Shown piece by piece: positions 21,584 through 32,127 of a stretch of 44,976 bases of DNA. Both the position numbers and the translations under genes were made by a program. The DNA lies in contig JAUCBJ010000345.1 of the NCBI GenBank assembly GCA_032718475.1, forward strand, positions 1 to 44,976, written 5' to 3'. Each line of letters begins with the position of its first letter. The first letter of the stretch is position 1. The stretch is from Nemertoderma westbladi (Eukaryota > Xenacoelomorpha > Nemertodermatida > Nemertodermatidae). Below the pieces are notes generated by a model. That model made no database searches, was not told the origin of the DNA, and worked only from the letters and a program-made list of their open reading frames with translations.

Positions 21584-24142
21584 ATGTCTGACGCAAAGCA
21601 GAACCTGTCAGACAGTCTACTAGATACAACCGAGAGCGAAGTGACAGCAGAGAAACCGCATAAGAAGGATGCCATTGACATCTATCTGTCAGACTATCAG
21701 CGTTTTTTAGGAGATGACGAGTTGAGGAGAAGGCTGGAGGGACTTAGCCCTAACAGCGAAGGAGCCAAACTTGTGTTAGATGCAATTGATGTGGATAGGT
21801 TAGCGGCGAACCAAGCTAAATTCGATGAACAACTCCGCATCGCCAAGGTTCAAGAAGAACAAGTAAAGAAAAAACGTATAGAAGATAGAAAGACAGCAGC
21901 AGCGGCAGTGGCAGCGGCAGAAGCGGAAAGGAAAGCGGCAGCGGCAGAAGCGGAAAGGAAAGCGGCAGCGGCAGAAGCGGAAAGAAAGATAGCAGTGGCA
22001 GAAGCAGAACTGAGGGCATCTGAACAGACAACCCAACTAGAGTTGGAAAATCTTCAAGAGAGGCAAGATAACTTTAATAAACAGTTAACAGCTAGTAATA
22101 TGCAGATGATGAATCGATCTACTCCCAAACGACAAGGTTATACATCATCTGAGGGAGGCGATACCACCGACACTGAAGGCGGAGGAAATCGATCCCGCCT
22201 AAGCAGACGTAAAAGAACATTCCACCGTCAGAAATTGCCTGATTTGCCTCCAGCTGTTAGAAGGCAACTAAATAACACCAACTTAGAGAGTACAGAACCC
22301 ACAGACCAAATAATTACAATAGAAAGACTCCCTACTATAGTAGATGAGCCTGAAATAAGTAGGCCTGTTCTTGAAATCACCCCTTCGGTAATAGATACAC
22401 CTGTGCTCCCTGAAGCTACCTATAAATTCCCTCTGCATAGCACTAAGCTACCTGTGCCCCGTAGAACTGCCCAGGAGACAGTTCAGGTCCTGGACCCCGA
22501 GCGAAATATTCCAAATTTGTCGCCCGTTGTCCCTCGTCTGCCCGCTACGACGTTGGCGGATCCCGTTTCGGCGGTTGATTGGGTAGACGAGAGACGGCGG
22601 GGAATGGATATTCTCCTCAGAGAGATGAATGAGAATCGGATACGCTCCTCCCAACAGGTCCGAGAGTTGGAAGGGACTGTCCAACATTTAAAGGGAACAG
22701 TGAGGGAAAGTAAGTTAGAGTTGCAAGAAGTGCAGCAAAATATCGCGCTAGAGCGCGATAAATTAGTAAATTTACAAAAGGGTATACCACCACCCCCTGT
22801 AACAATGTGTCAACCCTTTAGGTCTGAAGTATCTCATGCGCAAGGTGTGGAGCCTACACGCATTTATACTGCTAGCGAAGTAGAAACTCCTATAGTGAAC
22901 CCTATTAAGGGTAATTATAGACCTGTTGATAATGATATTCCCTATAGAACTGATCATAATCCGAGAAATTTATATACCGATAATTCGATATTAAATAACA
23001 CGATGGCCCAAGAAAGTTTTACGCGTCAAATGGCTAGAACCGAAGCCCAGCAAGCGGTGAAGGTGGGAGAGATAGTCAAATTCAATGGAGATGAGATGAA
23101 ATGGTTACCTTTTAATGAATATTACAAAGATAACATACAGAACTCTGTACTATCTAACGGAGAGAAACTTCGATTCCTCATCGAATGTTTGGAAGGACCT
23201 CCCAAGTCAATGGCGTTAAAATTTATTGGACATCCAGATGGATTAAGACAAGTTTGGGATACACTAAACATCAGGTATGGTAATAGGACTAACATAGCTA
23301 GGTATTTATATGCGAAATTAATGGCGCCCCGAAAGTTTCTTAGCAGCGGGATTATAGAGTTTTCCGATGAGATTCAGGAGATCTGTAGACAACTAGATTG
23401 GTTAGGTAAGTCTCATGAATACCAGAATTCTATGGTTGTAGGAGCCTTAGCATCTACTTTGCCCAAGGGTGGAGTAGGTACATGCTGGGACAAGAAGGTG
23501 TTATATATGATGGAACAACAACAACGAGACCCTACCATGGCTGATCTCATGTCATTCTTAGATGGAGAAGTGAAATTACAGCTCCTAAGACAGTCCAGAG
23601 AGAAGACACTGGAAAACAAGGTAAGTGAGAAACCCGTTTCTAGGAGAAGGGTAACACCAGTATGTTATACCGACGACGGTGAAAGCCAAACTTCTCAAGG
23701 AGAGGACAGCGGGAAAGACACTGACAGATCTTATTATGTCAATAAATTGCCTAAAGATCAGGTAAGTAAATCCGAGTCTCGACCCAATGACAGAAGGGAA
23801 CCGGTACAAAAAACCCTTCCTACGTCTCCTAAAAGAATTCAGGTGAGAAAGCCCGAGGAAAGAACAAGTGTGCACCACATAGCACAGGTTAAAGTAAGTA
23901 ACATCAAGCCGAAATGTGTGCTGTGCGACGGGCCCCACCGTTTAAATGCGTGTGATAAATTCCTGAGGAAGTCACTAAAGGATAGACGTGAAGCATGTGG
24001 GATAAGCGGTTGTGTTATAATTGCCTCAGACGAGGACACCAACGGCGAACCTGTTACTCCGACGCAAGGTGTGCAAAGTGCGGCGCAAAACATCATATCT
24101 TGTTGCACACGGAATTCGAACGAAACAGCCCGAGTCAGATAA
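21584..24142 (+). CDS. BEL/Pao gag of the young element
   Basis: 852 residues from an ATG at 21584, chosen because the frame opens there after a leader full of stops and the first residues (MSDAKQNLSDSLLD) are followed by conserved gag text. Residues about 80-150 are an alanine/glutamate coiled coil containing three 9-residue repeats (AERKAAAAE type). The middle is proline-rich and charged, with a second coiled coil near 340-400. Residues about 480-680 are the DUF1759 gag domain (VKFNGDEMKWLPFNEYY, LPKGGVGTCWDKK). A first zinc knuckle (CVLCDGPHRLNAC) lies near residue 785. The second knuckle continues in the overlapping frame that starts at 23995, so the last 40 or so residues here are out of frame. 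Gag forms the particle that packages element RNA. Confidence 0.85.
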   Translation: MSDAKQNLSDSLLDTTESEVTAEKPHKKDAIDIYLSDYQRFLGDDELRRRLEGLSPNSEGAKLVLDAIDVDRLAANQAKFDEQLRIAKVQEEQVKKKRIEDRKTAAAAVAAAEAERKAAAAEAERKAAAAEAERKIAVAEAELRASEQTTQLELENLQERQDNFNKQLTASNMQMMNRSTPKRQGYTSSEGGDTTDTEGGGNRSRLSRRKRTFHRQKLPDLPPAVRRQLNNTNLESTEPTDQIITIERLPTIVDEPEISRPVLEITPSVIDTPVLPEATYKFPLHSTKLPVPRRTAQETVQVLDPERNIPNLSPVVPRLPATTLADPVSAVDWVDERRRGMDILLREMNENRIRSSQQVRELEGTVQHLKGTVRESKLELQEVQQNIALERDKLVNLQKGIPPPPVTMCQPFRSEVSHAQGVEPTRIYTASEVETPIVNPIKGNYRPVDNDIPYRTDHNPRNLYTDNSILNNTMAQESFTRQMARTEAQQAVKVGEIVKFNGDEMKWLPFNEYYKDNIQNSVLSNGEKLRFLIECLEGPPKSMALKFIGHPDGLRQVWDTLNIRYGNRTNIARYLYAKLMAPRKFLSSGIIEFSDEIQEICRQLDWLGKSHEYQNSMVVGALASTLPKGGVGTCWDKKVLYMMEQQQRDPTMADLMSFLDGEVKLQLLRQSREKTLENKVSEKPVSRRRVTPVCYTDDGESQTSQGEDSGKDTDRSYYVNKLPKDQVSKSESRPNDRREPVQKTLPTSPKRIQVRKPEERTSVHHIAQVKVSNIKPKCVLCDGPHRLNACDKFLRKSLKDRREACGISGCVIIASDEDTNGEPVTPTQGVQSAAQNIISCCTRNSNETARVR

Positions 24143-25698
24143 GTGAGTCCGAACTACATGTCCAATTCAGTGATGTGAACGACACTGATCAATCTGAGAT
24201 GGAAGGATTCTATACGGACGAATTCTCCGACCAAAGTTCTGAAATGGAAGGATTCTATACGGACGAATTCTCCGACCAAAACGAAACCTGTTACCTAATA
24301 AACACCACCGCAGTGTATCGAGCACTCGTGCATGAGAAAGACACAGACAGCGACCTTACCTTAACTACTTCCGATCAACAACCATCTTGGAAAGCGCCAA
24401 CTTCCAATATAGGAATCCGAGAATTTCCTGTAGTCCAGTTACGGGTCCACGGACCTCAGAAGAGCTATATAGTGAACGCCCTCCTGGACTCCGGCAGCAC
24501 AGGAACATTCATCGATAAAGAACTAGCCGAAGACATCTTTGCTGGACAACCCAAGTTCCGAACCAAGCTAAACATGTCAGGGATCATGCAGGTTTGGAAA
24601 TCTGCTGTGGCTGCCGACTATTATATAGGTGAGTTGTCCACTCCACAGGATAAACTAGGAGAACACAGTATAAGGTCAGTCAAAATGGTGGCAATAAAGA
24701 ACTTCGCTACTACTCAAGCAGACCTTTATAATTGGGACGAGGATGAGAGCATCCAACATCTTAAGATACCTCGATTCCAGACTGATTATCCTGGAGTGCA
24801 AATACTCATCGGCCAAAACGCGCATGAGGCGCTGGAGACATTAGAGAAACGACCTACTCAACCGCAACCACTTCAGACCTATGCTGTAAGAACTAGAGTA
24901 GGTTGGTACCTTACTGGACCTTCCCGTAGAACGCTCAGGGAAAGACTGCTTCAAGATCGCGTCTGCCAGGTGAGTGAATGGGAAGACGATACTAGTGAGG
25001 GAGACGACCCAACTGAGGGAACACCACACTCCTCAGATAATGACAATCTTAGCTCCAATGTAGATCAATGGAGATATTGCCCCAAGAAGTTTAATCCAAC
25101 TGACATCGCTTCCAGAGGAGCAACTCCTCAAGAACTGACAGATACTACAGACCGGTTAGGTGAACCCGACTTCCTGAGTAAGGAGGATGAATGGCCTCCC
25201 CATCTTACTCCGACTGAGATTAGACCAGCCAAGGGAGCGGAGAAAGTTAAACCTAAAACCCGGACGGGTGGAGCGGAGTTATTTGAACCCGGGATAGATC
25301 TGTCGGTATTACATATTGCCAGGGACGACGCCGTGGATCTGGACCTCCCCACCGCGAGTGGATCCTTCATGAAGATCAGAGAGAGCGATTGGAGCTCTGG
25401 AACATCAGACGTCTCGCAGGGACTCTCACCTCTCCTGCAGGGAGCGACGGACCACTATAGCTCCTGGAATCGGCTTTGTAAGGCCGTCGTGTACTTAGAG
25501 CGATGTTTCTATCGTCACTATTCCAGGACGAAGAGGAAACCTGGAATTGTATTCGGGATGCAGCGACTCAATCACCCAGTCGGTCGTTTGTGTTTACCGG
25601 AAGGGAATGGAGGACTCTCCGGAAACTGTGGAAGGCAAGATTCTCTTCCCACGACCACCTCCCTAATCCTTCAAACATCTAGGGACTCCATAACGTAA
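23995..25698 (+). pseudogene. BEL/Pao protease joined to pol remnants, internally deleted
   Basis: The frame is -1 relative to gag. It opens with the zinc knuckles (CYNCLRRGHQRRTC and CAKCGAKHHILLH), an acidic linker with an in-frame 45-bp duplication, then the protease (ALLDSGSTGTFIDKELA, near residue 160) and the VQILIGQN and RTRVGWYLTGPS segments typical of BEL protease and its linker. At about 25050 it jumps directly to DQWRYCPKKFNPTDIASRGA, the linker before integrase. RT and RNase H are gone. At about 25550 it jumps again to LNHPVGRLCLPEGNGG, the end of the C-terminal domain, so the integrase core is gone too. No slippery heptamer is seen at the gag/protease frame change, so an indel is more likely than programmed shifting. 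Confidence 0.85.
24193..24282 (+). repeat. In-frame 45-bp tandem duplication
   Basis: Two copies of a 15-residue segment (SEMEGFYTDEFSDQ plus one residue), differing at only a few bases. It lies in the acidic linker between zinc knuckles and protease. Confidence 0.92.
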
Positions 25699-26660
25699 CA
25701 ACATATGGAGTGGGTGTGTGACTCTATTATTTTATATTATTTTATTATTTTTATATTTCTGTATGTATTACTATGTAATTTTATTATAATCGTTTTCTTT
25801 AATTTTATTCAGTAGAATGTTATTTTAGCGATCATTTAGTAGATTAGTGCAATATATATTCGCGTTTATTACTTAATTACGTATATATTATATTTAATGC
25901 GACGGCAAGAAATAATTCTTTTTCTCTTTCCTTACTGTCCGTATCATATTATAAATACGTGACTACAGTAAGATGAAATGTCCGTACTTATTAAAGTACA
26001 ATAAAGCCACTACTATATTAAAGTATTATTGGTAGGCAGAGTATTAGGAATGCAAAGTTCAGATCCTCGTGTCTCGGCTAAACCAAGCTCTGGGTAGACC
26101 TTGGAAACGACTTGCCTCTTCACACTGACATTGCTTCGTGCGATATTGCTCTCATACCGTATATTAAATAATACATATAGTAGCATGATGTCCCTTTAAC
26201 AGTAGCGCATAACGCAAAATAAATCTGTTAAACCCTTTGACCATCTGTAATTCTAGTCGATTAAGATATCGCGGCACCCACCGATATACTTGAAAGACAA
26301 ATTCTAGAATCAGTGGTTAACGTCCCCAGACAAGTTCTGGAATAAATCGGTGCCCATCTCAAATATTAATTATTTAATATTTGCAAATCTAATAAATCAA
26401 ATCTGTAAAATTCAGATCCTTCAACAATTCTAGTCAATTAAGATATCGTAGCATTTACCGATATTCTTAAAAAGACAATTGTCATAGAATTAAGGATCTT
26501 GTGTCCCCAGACATGTTCTAGAATCAAAATATGTCAATTTAATTATCAAATAATAAAATTTCAGGGAATAAATTTAAATTCATGCCTTTTAATGAATTTA
26601 ATAAATTGCCATTTTTACGCAATTTATAACATTCCCCAAAATTCCATTAATTAATAGATC
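25699..26660 (+). other. 3' non-coding region of the young element
   Basis: AT-rich, no coding frame. It includes an imperfect direct repeat: TTCTAGTCGATTAAGATATC at 26251 and a close variant at 26428 (177 bp apart), each followed by a conserved CCCCAGACA about 75-80 bp later. Confidence 0.5.
26250..26530 (+). repeat. Diverged 177-bp direct repeat
   Basis: Two copies of roughly 105 bp (starting 26251 and 26428) share TTCTAGTC, TTAAGATATCG, ACCGATAT, and GTCCCCAGACA blocks. Confidence 0.7.
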
Positions 26661-26672
26661 AAGGGAGCGGAG
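26661..26672 (+). promoter_or_regulatory. Orphan polypurine tract
   Basis: AAGGGAGCGGAG, identical to the old element's tract on the other strand. It lies 2.1 kb before the right LTR, not next to any LTR I can prove. Confidence 0.5.
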
Positions 26673-27246
26673 ATTTATCTTATCATGCGTATGAGAGTGT
26701 GAAAGTCTCCCAAACATAGTCAATAGCCGATAAAATTCATAAAGTCATGTATAAAACAGAACATTGACTATTAAAGAATACTATTAAATAACATCCCAGA
26801 TCTGTATGCATTGGAATTACCCTAATTCTACCGCTAGCTTTGCATAATGTCACCATAGCAACAACCACGCTAGAATTAGAATTGAGTTAAAAGAACAATA
26901 GAAAGCTTGTCCCATTGAATGGCATAGGGAATAAATAGCGCACTACTAGTATCCAAGGATACATAATAATACAGTGACATTCTGGAAGGCATTGACTAAC
27001 GGACAAATGGCCCGAATGTGTGTAATTTGTGACAAGTTGTGTGTGTGGTATTTGTGAGTTTATAGGTGAATGTTACTGCTAAGGTGTGTTTACAGTAGCT
27101 AGTCGCAATCGTAAAAGTAACCTAACTCTCCAAGGAAAACCTGAAGTACATCTAAGCCTTTGGGACGGACAGTCGAGTGACTTGTGCCGGTTGTCGTTGT
27201 CGTTGCGCGGCTACGTCATTGGCGAAAGTACAGCGGCGACGACACA
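26673..27246 (+). other. Possible foreign LTR inside the young element
   Basis: It is bracketed by a polypurine tract on the left and a primer-binding-site-like TTGGCGCTGAGGATC on the right. It contains TATAAAA at 26750-26756 and ends ACGACACA. Those are LTR properties, but no partner copy exists in the window and there is no TG start next to the tract. Confidence 0.25.
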
Positions 27247-27264
27247 TTGGCGCTGAGGATCTCG
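27247..27264 (+). promoter_or_regulatory. Primer-binding-site-like sequence
   Basis: TTGGCGCTGAGGATCTCG begins with the TGG that pairs with a tRNA 3' CCA end, and lies at the start of a region with a gag-like opening frame. The tRNA cannot be named from the sequence. Confidence 0.3.
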
Positions 27265-27277
27265 TACTGTCCGGGGG

Positions 27278-28728
27278 TTGATTGGGGTAGGCAGCGACGC
27301 CCGCTCGCCTAAATATAAACTCATTATAATATGGATAAACTCATATATAGCAGATATGACGGAGTTGATAGAAGATGGTCTTAGTATCGGGGAGCGATAT
27401 ACTCTACTTTTACAAGCGTTTGTTGATAGCTTAATACGCGGCGACGTTAGTCCAACTGCTGCGGAGGACGATGGTCGTTATATCGAACCGCCAATGTCCC
27501 AAGAGCAGCTCGCGCGAGTTGGACTATAGAAAATTCGCTGCTCGATATACGCAGCGTAATGGTACGTATATGGTCTTCTTAACTACTAGGTCATCCTATC
27601 GATTTACATAATACGGACTATGTCGACTATATATCCTGCCCAGCGGAGTCGGAACCATAAACTGAAATTCGAATGCGAAAAATTCTATTCGAAATCGACT
27701 CGAAAGAAAAGACACTAAAGAAACAAATAAACGCGGTAACTCCAACGTATATTTGGAATTCTTGATAGAAGCATTGTAACAACAAATAAATATCACCCGC
27801 GTTTCCCCTACCAGACGTGCGTCTTTGGTATTATTATGATAAATGCCCTAGACCCAACTAATAAACGGAAAGACATAAACATCCACGGAAACGTTGTGTT
27901 AAACACAGTTGTGCTCGTTATATTTACTGGAGTTTCGAGCGAAACTTGTTTGACGTATCACCTATGCTCACTCGGCTCGAACGATCCTGGAGTAAACCTA
28001 CGATCAGAGTCCCGGAATACTCGGTCAAACCTCCTCATTCCTTAGTTGGACCTCAGAACTGCGATCCTGATGGTGTCGCGGATCCTCGCGGACTGTATTC
28101 ACTGTTCAAAGATCTAGTGCTACCCTAACCATTAATCGGTAACACTCCGACAGTGATTTCTAGCTAGCCGCCCATCTTACCTAGCCGGATTGTGACGCGG
28201 ACACCTAATATCACTATCCAACCGTATGGTCGTCCCCGTTTAACGCGATACAACCCCTCATCAAGGTAAAGGAGAGCGTTGTACGAAACGAGTTAAACGC
28301 TATTCTATAAAGATCAAAAAAGAAACCTGCGTTTGTTCAGATAAACGTAAGTTCTAACAGTAAGTCCAATCGATAAACGAATTGGCCTTATCTCAATTCG
28401 ATTGGGAAATCCAGAATCTCTAAGAAGTTATCGAACTTGGACGATCCTATTCTCTGCGAGAGTTTTGGATGAACGTATCCAGCTACGAGCGGAGGAAAAT
28501 CAGCTCGAGGAGAAGCATATCGAAACGGCAGATACCTCGACCATAAACCTACACCTTCTGATGCAATCATATTGCACCCTTCACCCAGGAGTTATGGCCC
28601 TCCTAGTAAAGTGGCTCCCCCCAAAGAGAAAAAGACTCTTGCTAGCCTCAAAAAACTGCGTAAACGCCGTCTGCGTAAGAAAGACTAACTGTTTAGAGTA
28701 TCTTTATGTTTTAGAAACTGTGATTTTT
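27278..28728 (+). pseudogene. Unrecognised broken coding block
   Basis: Several protein-like fragments follow one another in different plus frames. One at 27278-27529 contains ELIEDGLSIGERYTLLLQAF. One at about 27850-28128 contains FERNLFDVSPMLTRLERSW and ends LFKDLVLP. One at about 28155-28275 contains NITIQPYGRPRLTRYN. One at about 28475-28725 is rich in P and K and ends LKKLRKRRLRKKD. The last is a strongly basic tail just before the polypurine tract. Codon-like composition with frame breaks suggests a decayed gag-like or accessory gene from another element. I do not recognise the family. Overlapping frame 28402-28818 runs into the LTR and is probably a shadow. Confidence 0.4.
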
Positions 28729-28756
28729 ATATTTTATAGACTGAAAATCCCATTTT

Positions 28757-28766
28757 CTGGGAGCGG
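28757..28766 (+). promoter_or_regulatory. Polypurine tract of the young element
   Basis: CTGGGAGCGG ends exactly where the right LTR starts. It shares GGGAGCGG with the tracts at 13021 and 26661. Confidence 0.65.
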
Positions 28767-29956
28767 TGTAAAAGCTTTTGCTGAATTGTCCGGTTATTTT
28801 TCCTTATTTTTCCCGTAAAATACTCTGTAGTTGGTTTACCAGGCATAAAAAGGCCGTGTCCTTGCTGTACTGGTGTTTTAGCGGACATAAAAGCTATTTC
28901 TTCTGTATTTGTACTTTAGAGGACATAATCCGTAATTCCGTGACGTAAAAGCTCGATACTCTTGAAAACAGTGTCGCTACCATGACGACGGCTAGCAGCT
29001 GATATTGCCACGTCGACGTTTCTTTGTTTCTTTGTTCTCTCGTTGTTCAGGTTGACCAATCAGAGCGTTTGTTGTCTCTGTGTTGGAGGTGTATACAGAA
29101 ACTCAGTAGTTCAGTGTTATGTTTTGCCCAGAGCCTAAGAACCGGCTTTTGGCACCTCCGTGTTTTCAGTTTTTAGTCCTACACTAGTAGGCTTAATTAT
29201 AAGGACATATATCCGTTATCTGATGTCTGCATACTGCAGTACTGCATACACTGCATACTGTGTAACACTGTGCATACTTTTATATTGTTATACTGCTATT
29301 TACTGTCAGTTCTTCATAATATGGTTGATGAATTATTATATTTGGAATAACGACAAATAACCCCAAAAACCCAATATTCTTGATATACCGAAGGTAAGAG
29401 AGAAAGGTTACAGATAAATGATTGCGACCCATGTTGAGTGGTTTGAAGTGAATCTAATGTTATTTGATAGACCCTACATGATTCGGTCCGTGTTCCTTTT
29501 ATATGTGACTAAAATCAGTGAAGATCGGCATATCAGTGTGCAGTATTGTGCAGCATTGTGTATGAGTGAGACTGATAACGAAGCATTTCCTAAAGAATGC
29601 GCCATATATGTGAATTGTAACTAAGCCATATCGTTGTGAGTAGTTTAAGTCATAACTCTGTTTATATAGATAGAGCGCCACGTCCTAAAGGAACTGTTAA
29701 TATTTCCCGAAGGTGAATAATATTGTCAGAGATTATATAATACTGTCAGTCGAATAATACATTAGGCTTACATAGCAATACGATTAAGCCGTCGAACCCA
29801 ATCTCCCGGGTATATCCAGCGGGTGAATGATCGCGCACAGATTGGTTTCGACTAGTGTAGTGAATTAAATACTTGTCATAGACTAAAGGTGATTTATTAT
29901 CTAGAAGACATCCTAATTTGGCGGGTTAAACTGCCAAAGGTCTGAAAGCGCGAACA
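28767..29956 (+). repeat. Right LTR
   Basis: 1190 bp, the same length as the left LTR. It differs at four places that I could see (at 28899, 29307, 29364 and 29430, matching 18181, 18589, 18646 and 18712). Confidence 0.95.
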
Positions 29957-29961
29957 TCTTT
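29957..29961 (+). repeat. Target site duplication, right copy
   Basis: TCTTT, identical to 18044-18048. One copy belongs to the original gag of the old element. Confidence 0.9.
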
Positions 29962-31175
29962 GATGTGATTTACTATCTCAACAAAGTCATTCTCATCTTC
30001 AGTTTCTGATGTATGTTGTGTTGTGTTATATACTCTACCCTTAGTTTTCTTTTGGGTATTATTTTCTTCTTCGGGTTTATCCCCGAATCCCTTCCGTTCA
30101 TTATCTATGTATTTTAATGAAACTTCCCATTTGAGAAAACTACGGAATTCTGTCATTGTTGGTTCTCGTTTCTCACTGCTCTAATAGTAGCAATCCTTTT
30201 ATTCCAAGCTCGTCCAAATCCACCGCCTGGTAAGGATGCTGTAATTAGTTTAACTGTCATTTCATTATCATAGCTGGCGCTTTTCTCTAACCAATCTAAT
30301 TGTTTGATTAACCATTCGATCTCATCGGCAAATCGCACAAATCCATCATTGGTTACTTTGCGCTTCTGCGTTAACTCACCATATATACTTGTGGTCAGTG
30401 CCATTGGATTGCCGTATCTTTCAGTTAACGTTTCCATAACCAATTTAGTTGCATTTTTCCTGGACCTGAATCCAGAAGCAACCCGCTTCGGTTCACCATC
30501 AAGCATATCAAGTAACAACTTGAGTTTCTCATTCTCAGGTAACGGCACGTCTTCAATGGTTGTCTCATATTGATCCAAAAACGGTATCCAATCACTGAGC
30601 TTACCATCGAACTTTGCGGTTACACCAGAAGCTACAGCTGCCCTTGCATCAGTTCTAGCCATTTGTCTAGAACAGCTATCCTGTATGCCTGCATGTATAA
30701 ACGTTGAATGGTCCATGCTGGTATAGCCTTCATTACGTTTAAGGATTGTCGGTATATTTGGATCTGAATTATAAATACGAGATTCATCTCTGGTCATTTC
30801 AGACTCCGTTCCCGTTACTCGAGAAGTATGCTCAAGTAAATTTCTAGCTTGACTTGCTGCTTGCCTGGGTACTTGATCTTGACTGCTAGATATATAATCC
30901 TGTCGCAGTGCACATTCCTGCCTAAGTCCATCAAGAATTTGTCCATATGATGTTTCTCGTTTTTGAAACTTTTTTAATTTCTCATGAGACAAATCTATAT
31001 TTTGAAGATTCTCATTTAATCGTAGTTGATTAATATGCAGATCATCACGCAACTGTTGGACTCTCTCCTCCTCTGATACTACACCAAGTTGAGGTGCATA
31101 CGTGTCCCGAGAAGGAGAGGAGAATGGTCTGAATACTCTAGTCGGTTGATGAAATGTCCGACTATTTGGATTCAA
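29957..31175 (-). pseudogene. Old BEL gag, DUF1759 region
   Basis: Frame 31175-30153 (340 residues) has a coiled coil (EEERVQQLRDDLHINQLRLN) and then the DUF1759 domain: CSRQMARTDARAAVASG, TAKFDGKLSDWIPFLDQYE, LPGGGFGRAWNKR. The same landmarks occur in the young gag (SFTRQMARTEAQQAVKVG, LPKGGVGTCWDKK), so the two are homologous but distant. A frameshift near 30155 moves to frame 30156-29957 (FRSFLKWEVSLKYIDNE), which is cut by the young element. Confidence 0.85.
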
Positions 31176-32127
31176 TGGCCGTCCGGGACAAAACTCACTG
31201 TTTCCAGGTAGAATTGTACTGGATAATGGCGCATTATGATATCTTGATTTATTATTTTGATTAAGTCAGAAATGGATTCTTGGTTATTTATAGAAGGGTC
31301 AACAATATTTGAAACATTATTGACATTACTGTCCCTTCTGTCATTTCCACACGATGGTCTATCAGTATGCCGATGCCTGTTCTGCTCAAAATCATCAACA
31401 GTTTTCCTAAGATTTGATCTGACTATGGGATCAGAACTTAAATCAATCTTAGGAGTTTGATGAGTTAAAGGAACATCATCAGATTTTCGATATTTATCCG
31501 ATGGAGTAGTAAGATAGGTGTTATTTATTGATTTATCGCTTCGTTTTTTAACCTTTCTAGAACGCCTAGTTCTATCACTTCCATTATTAAAATCCTCAAC
31601 ATCCGTTGCACTATAGCAACTAGCTGATGATTCTTTACTTAATCCCCAACTAACTCTTTTCTTACTACTATCCAAAGTAATATGTATAAATCATTGTTGG
31701 ATTTATCTTTATTTAATAACCTTTGATCTTTTAATATTTTCTCATTCCTTTCTATATTTTTCCTAACTGATTCAGCTGTTTTCAATGCATCCGTTCGGAT
31801 TTTTAAATTCAAACTTTCTTGTTCAGCCTTGGCTTTATCTTGTGCTAGCTTAATTAATTTTAAATCAGCCGCTACTTTATTTTTCTGTATTTCAATCTCA
31901 GCTCTCTCTTGATCAGCCTTAGCTTCATTGCTCAGCTTAAGATTTTCGGCTTCCATTGCTAATCTGTCCCTCTCACAAGTCAAATCCAACTGCCTCTGCA
32001 ACTTCTCTCTTGCAGCATCTTCTTCCAGTTTGAATCTTGCCTCTCTTATTTCTTCAACTTCATCAGCCATCTCTCTGATTATCGTCTGAGCCGCTTCGCT
32101 ACTAGGACGTAATCCTTTAAGTCTAGC
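31172..32127 (-). pseudogene. Old BEL gag, N-terminal coiled coil
   Basis: Frame 32127-31639 encodes a charged coiled coil (EEIREARFKLEEDAAREKLQ and further K/E-rich heptads), like residues 45-170 of the young gag. Frame 31675-31172 continues with a basic segment (DRTRRSRKVKKRSDKS). The frame changes near 31640-31675 and again near 31172. The first 45 or so residues expected from the young gag are missing: the sequence switches to LINE at 32127. Confidence 0.75.

Larger units (their letters stand above)
18049..29956 (+). mobile_element. Young LTR retrotransposon of BEL/Pao type, 11.9 kb
   Basis: Two direct 1190-bp LTRs (18049-19238 and 28767-29956) begin TGTAAAAGC and end GCGCGAACA, so they have TG...CA ends. 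I count four differences between them by eye, which implies a recent insertion. The 5-bp duplication is perfect. The interior carries a long leader, a gag-protease gene and a heavily deleted pol, followed by a 3-kb stretch of mixed origin. RT, most of RNase H and the integrase core are missing, so movement must have relied on proteins from another element. Confidence 0.93.
29957..32127 (-). mobile_element. Old BEL/Pao retrotransposon, gag half
   Basis: Upstream half of the element at 13021-18048, on the same strand. The minus frame reaching 29957 resumes in the correct frame at 18048 when one copy of TCTTT is counted once. Its own 5' LTR and the first part of gag are missing. At 32127 it is joined to a LINE fragment. 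Confidence 0.85.

Noticed and set aside
21800-22036. Minus-strand cysteine/phenylalanine-rich frames
   Set aside because: Shadow of the alanine/glutamate coiled coil of gag.
23995-24142. Programmed -1 frameshift between gag and protease
   Set aside because: No slippery heptamer is visible at the change, and the homologous old element appears to read through its zinc knuckles in one frame; an indel is simpler.
29926-29956. End of the minus frame 30156-29926
   Set aside because: The last ten residues are LTR sequence and do not belong to gag.
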